Positions 25,461-37,747 of a DNA stretch of 64,000 bases are shown here, in pieces. The notes below the pieces were generated by a model. The model had not been told where the DNA came from, did no database searches, and saw nothing but the letters and a program-made list of their open reading frames with translations. Made by a program: the position numbers and the translations under genes. The stretch is from Rhabditophanes sp. KR3021. Taxonomy: Eukaryota > Nematoda > Chromadorea > Rhabditida > Alloionematidae. Location of the stretch: the NCBI GenBank assembly GCA_963281155.1, contig CAUJLY010000006.1:8742001-8806000 (forward strand). The letters run 5' to 3'. How positions within the stretch are numbered: position 1 is the first letter of the stretch; every line of letters begins with the position of its first letter.

Positions 25461-28400
25461 TGAAGACTAAGTATGATAAATTATAATAATAATTTTGCGA
25501 GTCGTTAATTAGAACCCGTTTCAAATTTGATAACAAAAATGAAAGTGTTTTTTCAATCTCAAAAAAGGCAAATTATATCATTGAAAAAGAAGGGAGGAGT
25601 TAGGTTTAGGTCCAAATGTTAAACCCTAGATAAGAAATGCGAATAAGTAAAATATTTAATTAAAAGAAAGAACAACGGATCATCATTTGTAAATATTAAA
25701 TGCATATAAATAATGTAATAGCATAATGTTTCATGAAACGAAAATAGAAAACATTTAAGCAGTGGTGACATTAGTGGTGGATATAGGTATTTGCTTTAAC
25801 CTTTATAAGATAGGAAACAGTCCGTAGGTTACGTACAAAAAGTGGAAGTCCTAGTATCTCATCGCATTGTTTATAGTCTTATACAACAATTAAGGCGTTA
25901 CTTTTCTTTCTGTAAAATTGTACCTTAAAATTGATGTTTTCTATTTCAATCCAAATATGATGATAAGAAACCTGAAGAGGCAGGCAAAAAAACCTGCTCG
26001 AAAAAAAGACTTTACAAACAAAAAATGAGCGTCTTCAACAAAAGGGGTGGCTAAATAGTCGGAAATTCTCCGGTACTCTTTTTTATTAACCTAAGCGTCT
26101 CGGGTCGCATCGTTCCGACACTTCCGAATCAAAATACACAAAACAGTCTCTGAAGATTTTGTGGAAGCGCACCTGTTTAGGGTGTACAGATGGGTGCCTT
26201 CAGATAAATAGTAAATGCAGAAGACCCTTCATCTACCACTTTTGAAAGTCTTTTCTACATGGGTATGCTTTTTGATCTTTATGTGTATATATAATGGGGT
26301 TACATTGCAAAATAGTAAAAAAGAGAAGATGCTTCAGTTTGTCTAACCTTTCTCCGAACGCAACTTCGTTGCCGGCGCAATCATAAAAAATGGTTGTAGA
26401 GTAATATTATTTTTCTTCATCAGTGGTAGGAGCGCATATATACACAGATATCACACACAAATAAATACCTCTATAACCTGCTAATATATTTTTATATATT
26501 ATTTTGACTCTAGGAAGTTGTTTTTTAACAATCCAAATAAAATGACTCTAGATCTTTGATCATACCCACAAGAATAATAGAGGAAGTGAATTAGTATGAT
26601 GGTGTACCACCAATAGACAAAGCTTTTACTTTTTGTATTGTTTGTTTTTTGGGATGAACTTTTGTATTGACAATTCCAAAAATACTTACACGACTCTCCA
26701 GAAAAATCAAAATATTTGAACAGATACTTATTAATCATCTATTCTTACGTATTTTTATATGGGTAAAGACTAAATATATCAAAACAATCTTTAAAAATAT
26801 CTTTTTTAAAGTATCTTTAAAAGCAAAAAATGTATCGAAAAGTGGTGGATGAAAAGAAAAATATAATAATACAAAGAAACAATTATAGTTAACAACTATC
26901 TATCAGTTGCAAAAAATGAATGTCAATGTTTTGTTTTGCAATTGCGCAATGGCTATAAAAATTATTACGTATTTTTAGACAGATATATTATTTACGCATA
27001 TTTATATTCCCTATTAACCGACCAGTATCACTTTGAGTGTGTTCCAAATGCCAAGTGCGATAAATATAAAAATAATAAAGAAAATTAAAAAGAACACTTT
27101 GACAACAACGGCTATCACTTTTTATAAAACAATTACCCATTTGTCATAAATTATAATTTAACTGTACAAAAAACGGATGAGCAGGTGTATTTGATGCAAG
27201 CTTTTGATTTAATTAAATCCTAGATCAAAAGAAAAGTTTTACCACTCATTTTCGCATGGTACAAGATTTTGTCAAATATTCTGATACTATCATCAATTTT
27301 CCCAGTCTCTTTTAAGTTATATGTAAATGAGAAGAACGCAAAAAATGCATGCCAAATTAATTGTAACGTGTATGCCGCAAATAGATTTTATATTTGCAAA
27401 TAGTAAGAACAGTCGGGGATAAAATATTTTAATTAAAATTTCAAGGAAAATAACGGTAAAAGTTTTTAGGTTAAACAAAAAGTGAGAGTGTTATTCCGTA
27501 TGATTTTTTAAATGTCACATTTAAATATGTATCGTAAATAACAAAAAAATCAACTATTGGAACTCTCCAAAAGTCTGCTATACCAAAATACCACAATTGT
27601 TATCAATGTTTTGAAAATCATTTTTTAATTTGTCTTTGTTCAAAAAGATTTTGTTTTGGATATAAATTTGTTGAGTAACAACTATTAAAGAGAATATAAA
27701 TAAATAAACGATTGAACCATCTGGCAACAATCAGGGATAATACGTTAAATGGTGATGTTATGAATAGTAGCGGGAAAATGTGTGTGTTTTTGAGGTGTAA
27801 TATGATAAACTTTATATCGCAGTTTTTATTTGTTTATTGTCAAATATTTTGAACACCAATTAATATAGGTAATTGTGTGGGTCTAAAAGGTATGGGTTAG
27901 ATCTTAAGGTTGCGACACTTGTTTTCAAAAAATAAATGTGATTTGAATTAAATGAATGTCTTTATGTTTGATATCACTTGGAGTTATTTACCATATTTAT
28001 AAGTGTGATTTAATACATAATTCATTGAACATAAACACAAGACCAGCAAACATAGTTCCTTGGAAATTAATTCAATAAACAAATCTGATATGAAATGAAT
28101 TAATTTAGTTAGGAATGACATTAATTATGGAAATTATAAATATAGAAAGCCTATTACTCATCACTATTTTCATAAATTACCTAACATCACTATTCTAATA
28201 TTCCAATATACCTAATATAAATGGTCAAAATAAACAAAGTAATCAAAAGTATAAGGAACAAATTCGTTGAAAAGTTTATTCAGTTTGAGCGTTCATGACT
28301 AATGAAGTTCATCACTTCTAACATTCACCGTACTCTAAATATTGTTAACTCACATGCCCAAAAACATCCATTATTCATTACTACATATACATAACTTACA

Positions 28401-29712
28401 TGATATGCAAATCATTTTCCTTATTGAAGGTTTAAGATTCACAGTAGTATCAAATGGTAAAATCAAGAAATGACTCAGATACGTAAAAAGAAATAATATT
28501 TTGGGAAACTTTAGGCAAAAAGGTACAAATGTTGATTGCTACATAAAGGTTATTGTCTAGATTATGTATAGGCTTTCTTTTTTGTTGTCTTTTTGGTGCT
28601 ATGCATTTAGATCAAATGCCAATACAATTTTTTATAAATTGTAGGGGACTTGTTAATGGGTTTTTTGTGTTTATATAATTGTAAAGTTGCTGCATAAAAC
28701 TGTTTATGATGGAGTTTGAATATATAAGTAATAAAAAAGAGATGGAACACAATATGATCCTATTTCTATAAATATTAATAGTGTAATCTTTTGAATACCC
28801 TTTAAAGCCATTTATTTTTGAATATTAAAAATTGAAAAGAATAATATGATTTGATTTGCGTTCATAGATAAAAATAAAAAGTGCCAAAATGTTTAATTAA
28901 TGTTTGCATTATACCTCGTTCAAAAAGGAGACACAATAAATCACATATTTATCTTAATTATACTTTCCTTTGTTGTATTAATTAAAAAATGTTAGATAAC
29001 GTAATTTTCAATGTACAAATGTCAGACAAAGGCTTTTCAATAATAACACAATGTACCTTCGATGTAAATCTAGAGATAAGGGATGGCTTCTTTAAAAAAT
29101 TACCCACAAGAAGGTACACAATAAGAGCTTTTTTTAAATCATATGTCAAATTAGTTGATCCACAAAGTATATAATTCAATGCAAGTTTGATTAATGATAA
29201 TTTATTTCAATTTCAACGAAGCCATATTTGTCAAATACTTGTTTTTTTGATAATCATTACAGTTAATTAAGTTTGATTAACATCGTTGTCAATTACCTTC
29301 TTCCCTTGTTTAGATGTTATAATAATTTCTTGATCAAGTAAGTATATTATTTGTATGTGCTTTTCTTGTTTAAGGACATACTTTTCATAGTAAACGCAAT
29401 AAAAATACAGTCAAAATGTTAATATCCCGGGGCTTGACTTTGTGTGTTCAACCTTTACGCAAATCTACCAAGTATATTTAAAAATGTTTTCTTAAAACAT
29501 ACTTTTATGAAACATTTCGAAAGACCATTTCCTTTTCTATAGGGCTATACATACTAACTTTTGCAATACTAACTACTATTAAGCGTGGATAATTTATGAA
29601 ACAATGGATGAAGCCTCACAATCGTATTAAATAATATTAACTTTCTATTGAAAAAAAAGATAAGAACAATGTGTCCTTAAATGAATTAATTTAAAGGAGT
29701 AACACTCAAATA

Positions 29713-31377
29713 ATGATACCGTTACCCATAAAACAATGCCAAAAACAAGAATACATAGAATTAGTTTTTAATCAGATCCATATTTGTCAGGCTTGCACAA
29801 AACGTCTTTTAACTTTAATGGCGCTTTCCAAAACCAATGTATATTATTATAATTCACTTGGTATGATGACAACACTACATGCATTTAACGAAGCATCTTT
29901 TCAATAATTGTTCTTTTTTATAAATTTGATTTATCGGAAATGAATGAAAAGCAAAATAGACAATACAGAATATGTTTATGAAGATCAGCTCGATGAAATC
30001 TTAAATACAATGTCCTATAATTGGTTAAACCACGCAACATCTATTTTTATGCAAGTATTAATACCATGCATCTGTGCAAAAACCATAGAAAAATCACCAT
30101 CAAACACTGTTTCAATAAGGATAATAAAACGAGATATGATAAAGTGGCTGTACATTTTGATATCGAAAATAAACAGAATTCTAGAAAGAACAGAAGTCAA
30201 CCATTTCTTTCCGTTATAATAATGAACAAATTAAATACAATGGAAAGAAAATAGTTCATTCTGGAAAACATACACTATTTTTAATTTCCAGGATTAAATC
30301 TGTCAAAGTTAAAACAATGCAGTGTTTAGGCATTGAATTGGAAACTCAAATAATTTCTACAAATAGGAATTACAGCAAATTAAGTAAATTTTGCAGAATT
30401 ATGAATACAAGTATTTCTCTAAAGACAAATTTAGAGAATTTTTTAACATTCACTAAAAGTTTTAAAGCTTATAATTATTTCACATATGTATATCAAAACA
30501 TTATGTGTTAACTCTATGAACGAACATATCATTGCTCCAGCTAACTACTCATATTTATCACATTTAATTAATGTCGAGTTCAATGGAACTTACACATATC
30601 GTTATGAACCGACGATGTTTATCCTTCAAGTGCTAAAAAATTACAACTTCAATAAGAAATTTAAGATTAATAGCTCATTTTTTTAAAAAAAGTTGTGTAT
30701 AAACATTAAAATTGCAAAAGTTTATCCGAGTCTTGCTCAACTAGCTATTTTATATCAGTTGCAAGACAAATATTATGGTGAATTTCCAAATGAATATTTC
30801 ATGGTATTTACAAACTTAGAATTTTTGGCAATTGGTTGCACAGATTGTGAGTAGCAATTTGTATTTTCACAAAATCTACGTGTTTTAGAAAGACGCTGTC
30901 ATTTAGGTTTTAAAAGTGAAGAATTACCAGAATTTAATAAACAACTAATCAGAATAAATATGGAATACTTTACGTATCAAGATTAATTATATCCTAATTC
31001 AGAAAATGATATTTGCACCTGCTATAAAAAAGTAGTTTTTTTAAACACTTATTTGTTTATACCAAGTTTTACAAATACTAAGTCAATGTATTTTTGAAAT
31101 CAATTTATGATTTGAATATGTCCAATGAATATTCGAAATCAATATATCTTCAAACACATCATTTATTGTTAAAGGAAAGGCCTTGAGACTTATAGCAGAA
31201 TTGCAGAATGGATCAACCCTAGATCTGAACTCTATGTTTGTTGGAATTTGCTTCATCTGTTCAAATATTCGACTACTAATAGTTTTATATTTGACACATT
31301 CAACAGGAAAATGTGTTGACAAGACTCTTAATATTCCAAAAAAATGTTCTTCTGAATCACCAGACTATAAGGTCTAG
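29713..31377 (+). pseudogene. Decayed protein-coding gene, family not recognised
   Basis: A plus-strand coding-like path runs for about 1.6 kb but is broken. One frame covers 29713-30219 with stops after SFQ and before MKSK; a second covers 30317-30511; a third runs 30486-31097 through several in-frame stops; a fourth resumes at 31183-31377. The third frame stays protein-like across its stops (SLAQLAILYQLQDKYYGEFP, then NLRVLERRCHLGFKSEELPE, then LYPNSENDICTCYKK), which is hard to explain by AT-rich chance. Cys- and Tyr-containing stretches such as IHICQACTKRL suggest a folded protein. I do not recognise the family; it could be an old retrocopy, a transposon-borne gene or an integrated foreign gene. 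It lies antisense within the presumed 5' intron of the five-finger gene. Confidence 0.45.
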
Positions 31378-33308
31378 ACATTCCTAAATAATCAAAATAC
31401 AATGCTGCAAATCTACATCTATCTTTGTCCATTTGACACCAAAATCAACAAACTATTTAACAGATGTAATAAATTTAATAAACACAACTGCCTTCATAAC
31501 CATTCATCATTATATGTCATAAAAAATTAAAAAAAGAAATAATACATCAAGTGGGCTACTTATACAAATGTTTGTTTAATTCAAAAAAGAAGTTCACATA
31601 AAACACATTAAGAGCACGTTAATTAATATGTACATTCTTTTTTTGAGCATGTGAATGAGATTAATAGTTCCTTGTCTTAATATAAAGTTAACATTACGAA
31701 ATCACATGGTGTTTTTGGGTAATTAAATTGATTGTTATCTTAGTGATCGTGGTGTATTTAAAGTTTAAATAAATGTTAAGTGTTTGTTTACTGGTATGTG
31801 ACACTCCGTACCGGAAGATTTTTTATTGCTTTTGGTTTGAGGATCATTAAATGATATACATTAAAAGGCTATTTTTAAGCAAAATAAATCGCATACAACA
31901 TAATTTATTAGGATGTAATGAAAATGTTAACATACACACTTTGCCATCCATTTAGTCACAAATAATTTATTATTCAAGAAACGTTTACCCAAACAAGGTA
32001 ATGTAGCAAATGATGTTTATTTTTGAACGAAACAGCATTTCTTAACGATAATAAATAATATCATGAGCACAAACAACCTAGAGAGATTTGTTTATATGAA
32101 ATTTTTCCTTTCACTTGTGTTGGTATTATGATCTCAAAATGATTTGTGTGGTGATCATGAAAATAACTTCCAAAATATCGTAACTTTTGTTTATCAAATT
32201 CAAAATTATGAAAGATTAAAGAATTTTAAAATGTACAACATTATTAAAAAAAGATAAAACTTTATTAGTAGAGAGATCCATAAATGTTTAAAGCTAAAGT
32301 ATAAAATACATACTCCCGTATTTTGTCCTTAATATTCCACAATCAGCATTTTCTTTTCTGAGCACCCGACGTTTTACGATTCAATGAATGGAGTGTGGTT
32401 GAACTCTCGAATTATGATAGCATAGATTGTAATAATAATGAGATTTTGTGACTCTTAAAAAGTACAAGATTCATCAAAAAGATTAACTGATAACGATGGT
32501 GATTATTTTTGTGTTCTTGAGTGATATAGACACCCACATAGTGACTAGAATGTACTATGTATCTCTTGTCATTGACCAAAAAGTAAATTTATAGTAATAT
32601 AGAGTATAAATTTTCAAATATTTCTCACAAATTAGTTGCAAAAGAAGACACACTTATTTGTTCAACGAAATCTCTCTCTCATTTTCTTCAATAAATCAGA
32701 ATCAGAAACCATTTGCAACAAATTTGATGTTGTCACAATGTGTAAATGTGTATGATATACATAAAGTTGGTCTTTTGTGACAGCAAATTATTCTTTACCT
32801 TTAAAGTTTATCCATTAATATTTAGTTGCGGGAACAGATATTAATAACATTGAAACTTTACACAAATTAAGTTTTGTATATTTTTATAAAGAGAAGAATA
32901 GAGTGGTTGACAAAAATAGAATCAGCTAAAGTTTTAACGATGATTTAGATTAGTTTAGTTTGAAGTTGTATTTTTGTTTCGAAAATTTCCGGGGAAAGGG
33001 CACATATTGTACGGTAGATTGGAACTTGTTGTAAGATTGGGAGAATCTTTTAATATTGCACTTAAATTTGCGCCAAATCAGCCTATGCCGTGCCTTTCCG
33101 CCAAAATTTTCTTGAGGTCAATAGATCTTGTAGATTTACAAAAGAAAGCTTTGATCGTTGAGAAGATAACACTGGTAAAGGAGTGTTTTTGAGTGTCTTT
33201 AGGACAAGTCATTACATCAATTCATTTAGTAGTTTTAAAGTTTGGACAGCTTCTAAAAGAACTAACAGCATTAAATTAATTGTTCTAAGAAAGGGAAGTC
33301 AAGCTTAC

Positions 33309-33415
33309 CTTGAAGCTATTAATCTTGGCCTGTCAGGTTGGCATGCCTGTGGTCTCGCATTCTTATGTGAAACGAATTCGAGATACTCAGTTGGTGGGTG
33401 AATTATACTGATCAT
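33309..33415 (-). CDS. Orphan coding exon A, homologous to exon B
   Basis: A minus-strand ATG at 33415 opens a 35-codon exon ending in a GTAAGC donor, phase 2. It starts MISIIHPPTEYLEF and ends near RPRLIAS. Its first nine residues are identical to those of the exon at 35457-35611, and the four base differences in that stretch are all at third codon positions. It is probably an alternative first exon. The nearest phase-compatible acceptor in a known gene is exon 4 of the five-finger gene (acceptor before 23587), about 9.7 kb downstream. The local exons that can be tried at nearby AG sites close after few codons. Confidence 0.5.
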
Positions 33416-35456
33416 ATTTAGAGTAAAGAAATGTTTTGACTTAAGGTTTCAAAAGTAGGAGTACTGGTTAAGTTAGTTTTGTAATTGGAAGAATACTAAG
33501 CAAAGGCATTGGGCTTATATAGGGCTGGAATGGGTGATGACTAAATTAGTGACAATTACCGGTTAAGAATCGTCCAAGCCCGAAAATTTCTTCATCTTTT
33601 TGATTATCCTTTCTACCCCGCCCGATCAAATGACTCTCCTTGTTATCAGTGTTATTTAGTCAATTATTTAGCGCACTATCAAGCCTTCCCAGTCAAATTT
33701 TGCCTATTTTTACATTTTAGATTGTGGTCTGGTTGACTCTCTTCGTCTCACATTCAATTCTCCTTGATCTGTCTGCTTTTTGGAGTGTGAAGAAAACCTT
33801 TTTTGGGTTGGTACTAAAATATTTGTTATGGGTTTATTGAGTGCGCAAGACTAGTAAAGGGGATCGTTTTGGAGTCTTGCCAAAATGTTCTCTCCCATTA
33901 ACATTAATACCACCAAAAAGATCACTTTTTGAGTACAATTTTAGATTGGGCTGATATGTGTATATTTATTTTGTGCGTGGTACATAAATTATAATGATCA
34001 ACACTAAATCACTGCGCAATCCAACGCCCATGCATTCATTCATCTTCGTACCCCGTTTGTAGTTGAAAAAATGAATAAATCAGCCCCTCTCTCAATTCAT
34101 TACCTTCATTGAGCCGTAACTAGCTATTGTTTATACAGAAGACGCATGTTTCTTTTGTAAGTATGTAAAATTCATAATTATTTTGACATCTCTTCAATTT
34201 AATTTGATTAAGTGACACCTATTTTGATGTTACCTAACTACAATTGAACTAGGCACTTAGTTTATTGAAGTTAATGATAGATGATCTCTCACAATTAATT
34301 AGTTAAAAGAACAAGTGCAATTAAATATACCAAAAGTATATAAGTTAATATACGCATCTATCTCTTTCTAGATTAAAATAATACCACATCCCTGCAATAT
34401 AAAACAAATGCATATCCTAACAAGTGCAAGAAGAGAATTATTGTTAATGCAGAGAAATAAATCAAATTCACTTCAAAAGCACGTCATAACCACATGTCAA
34501 ACTTTTCAAAAAATGTTTCCATTAAGGAATGTACAGTTGTATTAATTGGAAGCGATTAATGTGTATCCAAATTCTTTTTTTTAATTTGCTAAAAATTTTC
34601 AGAGAAAAAATTCAATTTACTTCTAAGATCAATTCAAAAGACCAAAACAATAATTTTAAGTTTGATTAATGTTCACAACCACAAATTCGGTTGGATTATC
34701 TTATTTTCACAAATATTTTGTTTATATATAAAGTTGTTAATTATGTCAGACAAGTTAAGATAGAATTAATGTTAATAATAAATCATTATTAATGATTAAC
34801 AATTGTTTGACAATTCTATATTTGGCTTGGTGGTAGCTAAAATTAGCTTCGTCTATTGTAATCAGGTGGAATTTGTGGTAAGTAGATTGAACATCACCAC
34901 ATGAACAATAAAATCTCTTTACCTAATTGAATATGCATCATCGGTATGACGAATGGGACTTCTAATTGTAAACAACTTAAATAAGCTCAGGATCTTCTAA
35001 GTTCCATGTATGATTCAGAGTTCAAAGTGAATAACAAAGACCAGTGTAAATACACTTCCGAAACAAGACAAAGCATGACACAACACTTGGAGATATAAAA
35101 ATTTATTTAAAAATTATCAGAAACTTTTCTAAGAATGTGAGCTCAAGTTGAGATTATGTCAAAATAATGTAAGGTTGGTAGTAATGATTGACAAAGATGG
35201 ATGTTAGGGTAAAAAGTTTATCAATGAAATCTTTGAGAGTACTATGCGTTTTTTGTTAACAATTCGTTTTTAGATTTTTGCAAAATTTCTGATTTACTTT
35301 TCAAGATAATCATTTATACAGATAAAAGTTGGTCTTTCTTAGTACCCTTTTCCATTAATTTTCAAACCAGACAACAATCAAATTCTTCTCAGTTTGAGTG
35401 GAATGTTCTGTAAAATTGTTGTAAAGAGATTGCATTAAGTATGTGTGTAATCTTAC

Positions 35457-35611
35457 CTTATTATGCTTGACCTTCTTGGGGAAGAAGAGTGGTTGGTGGG
35501 GTTGTTGGCAGAAGTAGGAGATGTTGTACTTTTAATACCTACAAACCATTCCTTACACTGCTTATTCAAAAATTCAATGTAATCAGTTGGTGGATGGATA
35601 ATACTTATCAT
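35457..35611 (-). CDS. Orphan coding exon B, homologous to exon A
   Basis: A minus-strand ATG at 35611 opens a 51-codon exon ending in a GTAAGA donor, phase 2. It begins MISIIHPPTDYIEF, continues with NKQCKEWF, then a Ser/Thr/Asn/Pro-rich stretch, and ends SPRRSSII plus a split Arg codon. It shares its start and its splice phase with exon A. Splicing to exon 4 of the five-finger gene would keep the frame (Arg, then ISPPVHKN) and yield a short isoform with all five fingers but without the Asn/Gln-rich N-terminus. That link is inference; the exon itself is supported by its conserved paired copy. Confidence 0.52.
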
Positions 35612-37722
35612 TTTGGTAGAGAGAAGTAAGAGTGTTGTATGTGTAATCTTAAGAACAAAGTATTAATATAAAAATAAAAAGTCTTTTTATATGGTTCTCC
35701 TCGTATATATGTACATATTTCAAATTTCAACTTTGAATTCAGGTTTCTTAAGGTTAAGTAGCAAGCTTTTTTACAATCGTATCAACAAGCTTCTTCACAA
35801 TTATATTAACCAGCATCTCTTTTGACTGAGTAAAGAAAAAGCTGGAAATGTGTTATAGTTAACGTATCTCTCTATATTTGCTATTTAAAAGCATGTATTG
35901 AAGTTACTTGTCCTTATTAGCAATATTAAAAATATCATGTGCTTTCCCTTATTTTGACGTATTCTTAATTTCTAGTATCCTTGTTGATTTCTCACTCTTA
36001 CAAGGTTTTCTTTTTTGTTCAAAAACTGATTAACAATTATTTTTGCCATCAATTAAAAGATCAAATATTTTTGTGGTTTATGTATATATGTTTGATAGTT
36101 TCATGCTATTTAACCATTACTTATTGTTTCTTTTGTCATCTTTGTATATATTTTTGTCAAAAACAATATAAACAAATGTGTGGTTTGCTTATAAAAAACC
36201 AGTCCAAATGAAGTAATAAATTTTAAGAAGGAACATAATCATACAGAACGAGGAAAAGTATCATAAATGGACGGTATTTGGTAGATCATGTGAAATGAGA
36301 TGTATACATTTGTGTTTAACAAATTAATACATATTATGGTCAGCCTCTCCGAACAAATAAAAAATATTGTTGTTGATGAAAACAAAAAGGTAAATTGGCC
36401 AATTCCATGTCGAAATAAAACCGTCTTGGAAGTCTGCCAAGTAGGTCTCTTTTGACGACAACTGCCTTTGTATGTAGTTTAACCAAAACTATTTATTTGA
36501 AATTCATTTGTTTGCACGAAAAAAGCGTATATAATTGTTTGATTCATTTGAGCAGGCTGGTAGTGATATACACTGCGTTCTGGTATCAAATATCGTAATT
36601 ATCTATCGCCCTTGGCAAACTGATCAAGAGCTTCTGTCACAGGTGAAACATGTGCTTAATCAAACATAAATCATATGAAAGCTTCTTGTAATTCCAAAAA
36701 GCTTCTTTTTTGTACAGAACGGTTTAACTCCTCAAACATATTGTCAAAATAAATCTTCGTCAAAATAAATTGTTATAAAAATCGACCTTGTTGATATCAC
36801 ATCGCATCACATCATGATTAGCTTAAAAACTGGAGTCTAATTTGAATTAATGTTTTTATCTAAAGCTTATTTCAATTCACCATGCTTTTTCTCAAATTTA
36901 TTAAATTCACCAAATTGTCTTGTTTACATCCCATCGTCTTAACTTTTTTCTTACACTTAAATTGTAATTTTGATTCTGTAATACAGTGCTGTGTATATTT
37001 TCTGATTAAACCACACCAAAAAATAACATCTAAAAATTGATCTCAAAAGACCGTTTCTTTTGTCAATTTTTTTGACTTTAGAATGTCTCATACTTTGTAC
37101 CTTCTGTGTAATTATTTATTATTTGTCAGAATGTGTTTTAAAAATAACTTTCAGCGATCGGTAATAGTTCATTGGAATGAACTAATGTAATAACAAAGTT
37201 ATTAATCTTTCGTCAATTTCAAACACAGTACTATTCAAAATTAAGACACATTAAAAATATTTTTAAAATTCATATTAAATTTATTAAAGGAAAATATCAT
37301 ATAGAAATTGATAATCAAAATGACAACATCAGCATCAAAAGAATTATAAAATTATATTATAAGACAGAGCCAATGCATCAAATTGGATTCAATTAAAAAT
37401 AGTTAAATAATTATTATATTAAGGGCAAAAGATTCTTTGAGCAGGTCAAGTTTTTGTTAATTCATAGGCATGCAACTTAAACTTCCTAAAAATCTAATTA
37501 TTTAAATATAAGTGAACTTGTCTATTTATGGCAATGTGGACGCTAAATATGAATAAAATATAAAATAAATGATAATATCTAAATGTCACGGGGGTTGTAG
37601 AATATTCTATATATTACAAAATACTGTACCGAATATTGTAAAGCTAATTAAGGTAAATGAACCTCGGTTATTGTTGCGAGTGCTAAGATTGTGATTTAAC
37701 CAGTATGTAAATATTGAGAGAT

Positions 37723-37740
37723 TAATGCCGTGCGGCATTA
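37723..37740 (-). repeat. Near-perfect palindrome just after the vab-1 stop codon
   Basis: TAATGCCG and CGGCATTA flank a TG dinucleotide, seven bases 3' of the vab-1 stop. In the mRNA it can form a seven-base-pair stem with a GCAC tetraloop at the start of the 3' UTR. As DNA it could also be a dimeric protein site. Confidence 0.55.
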
Positions 37741-37747
37741 TCTTTGT

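Larger units (their letters stand above)
25461..37747 (-). other. 12 kb region with no complete recognised gene
   Basis: This lies between the 5' end of the five-finger gene and the 3' end of vab-1. It holds two homologous minus-strand exons and a plus-strand pseudogene, listed separately. From about 25.5 to 35.6 kb the plus strand has more G than C (16 G and 1 C in 35161-35220), so the minus strand is C/T-rich like intronic sense sequence. By 36841-36960 the bias has reversed (7 G and 23 C). This fits a minus-strand primary transcript starting near 35.6-36.5 kb. No RNA gene is recognised. Confidence 0.45.

Noticed and set aside
32974..33401. Two 72-codon plus-strand ORFs
   Set aside because: The second is antisense to the conserved minus-strand exon A. 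The first has no supporting motif.
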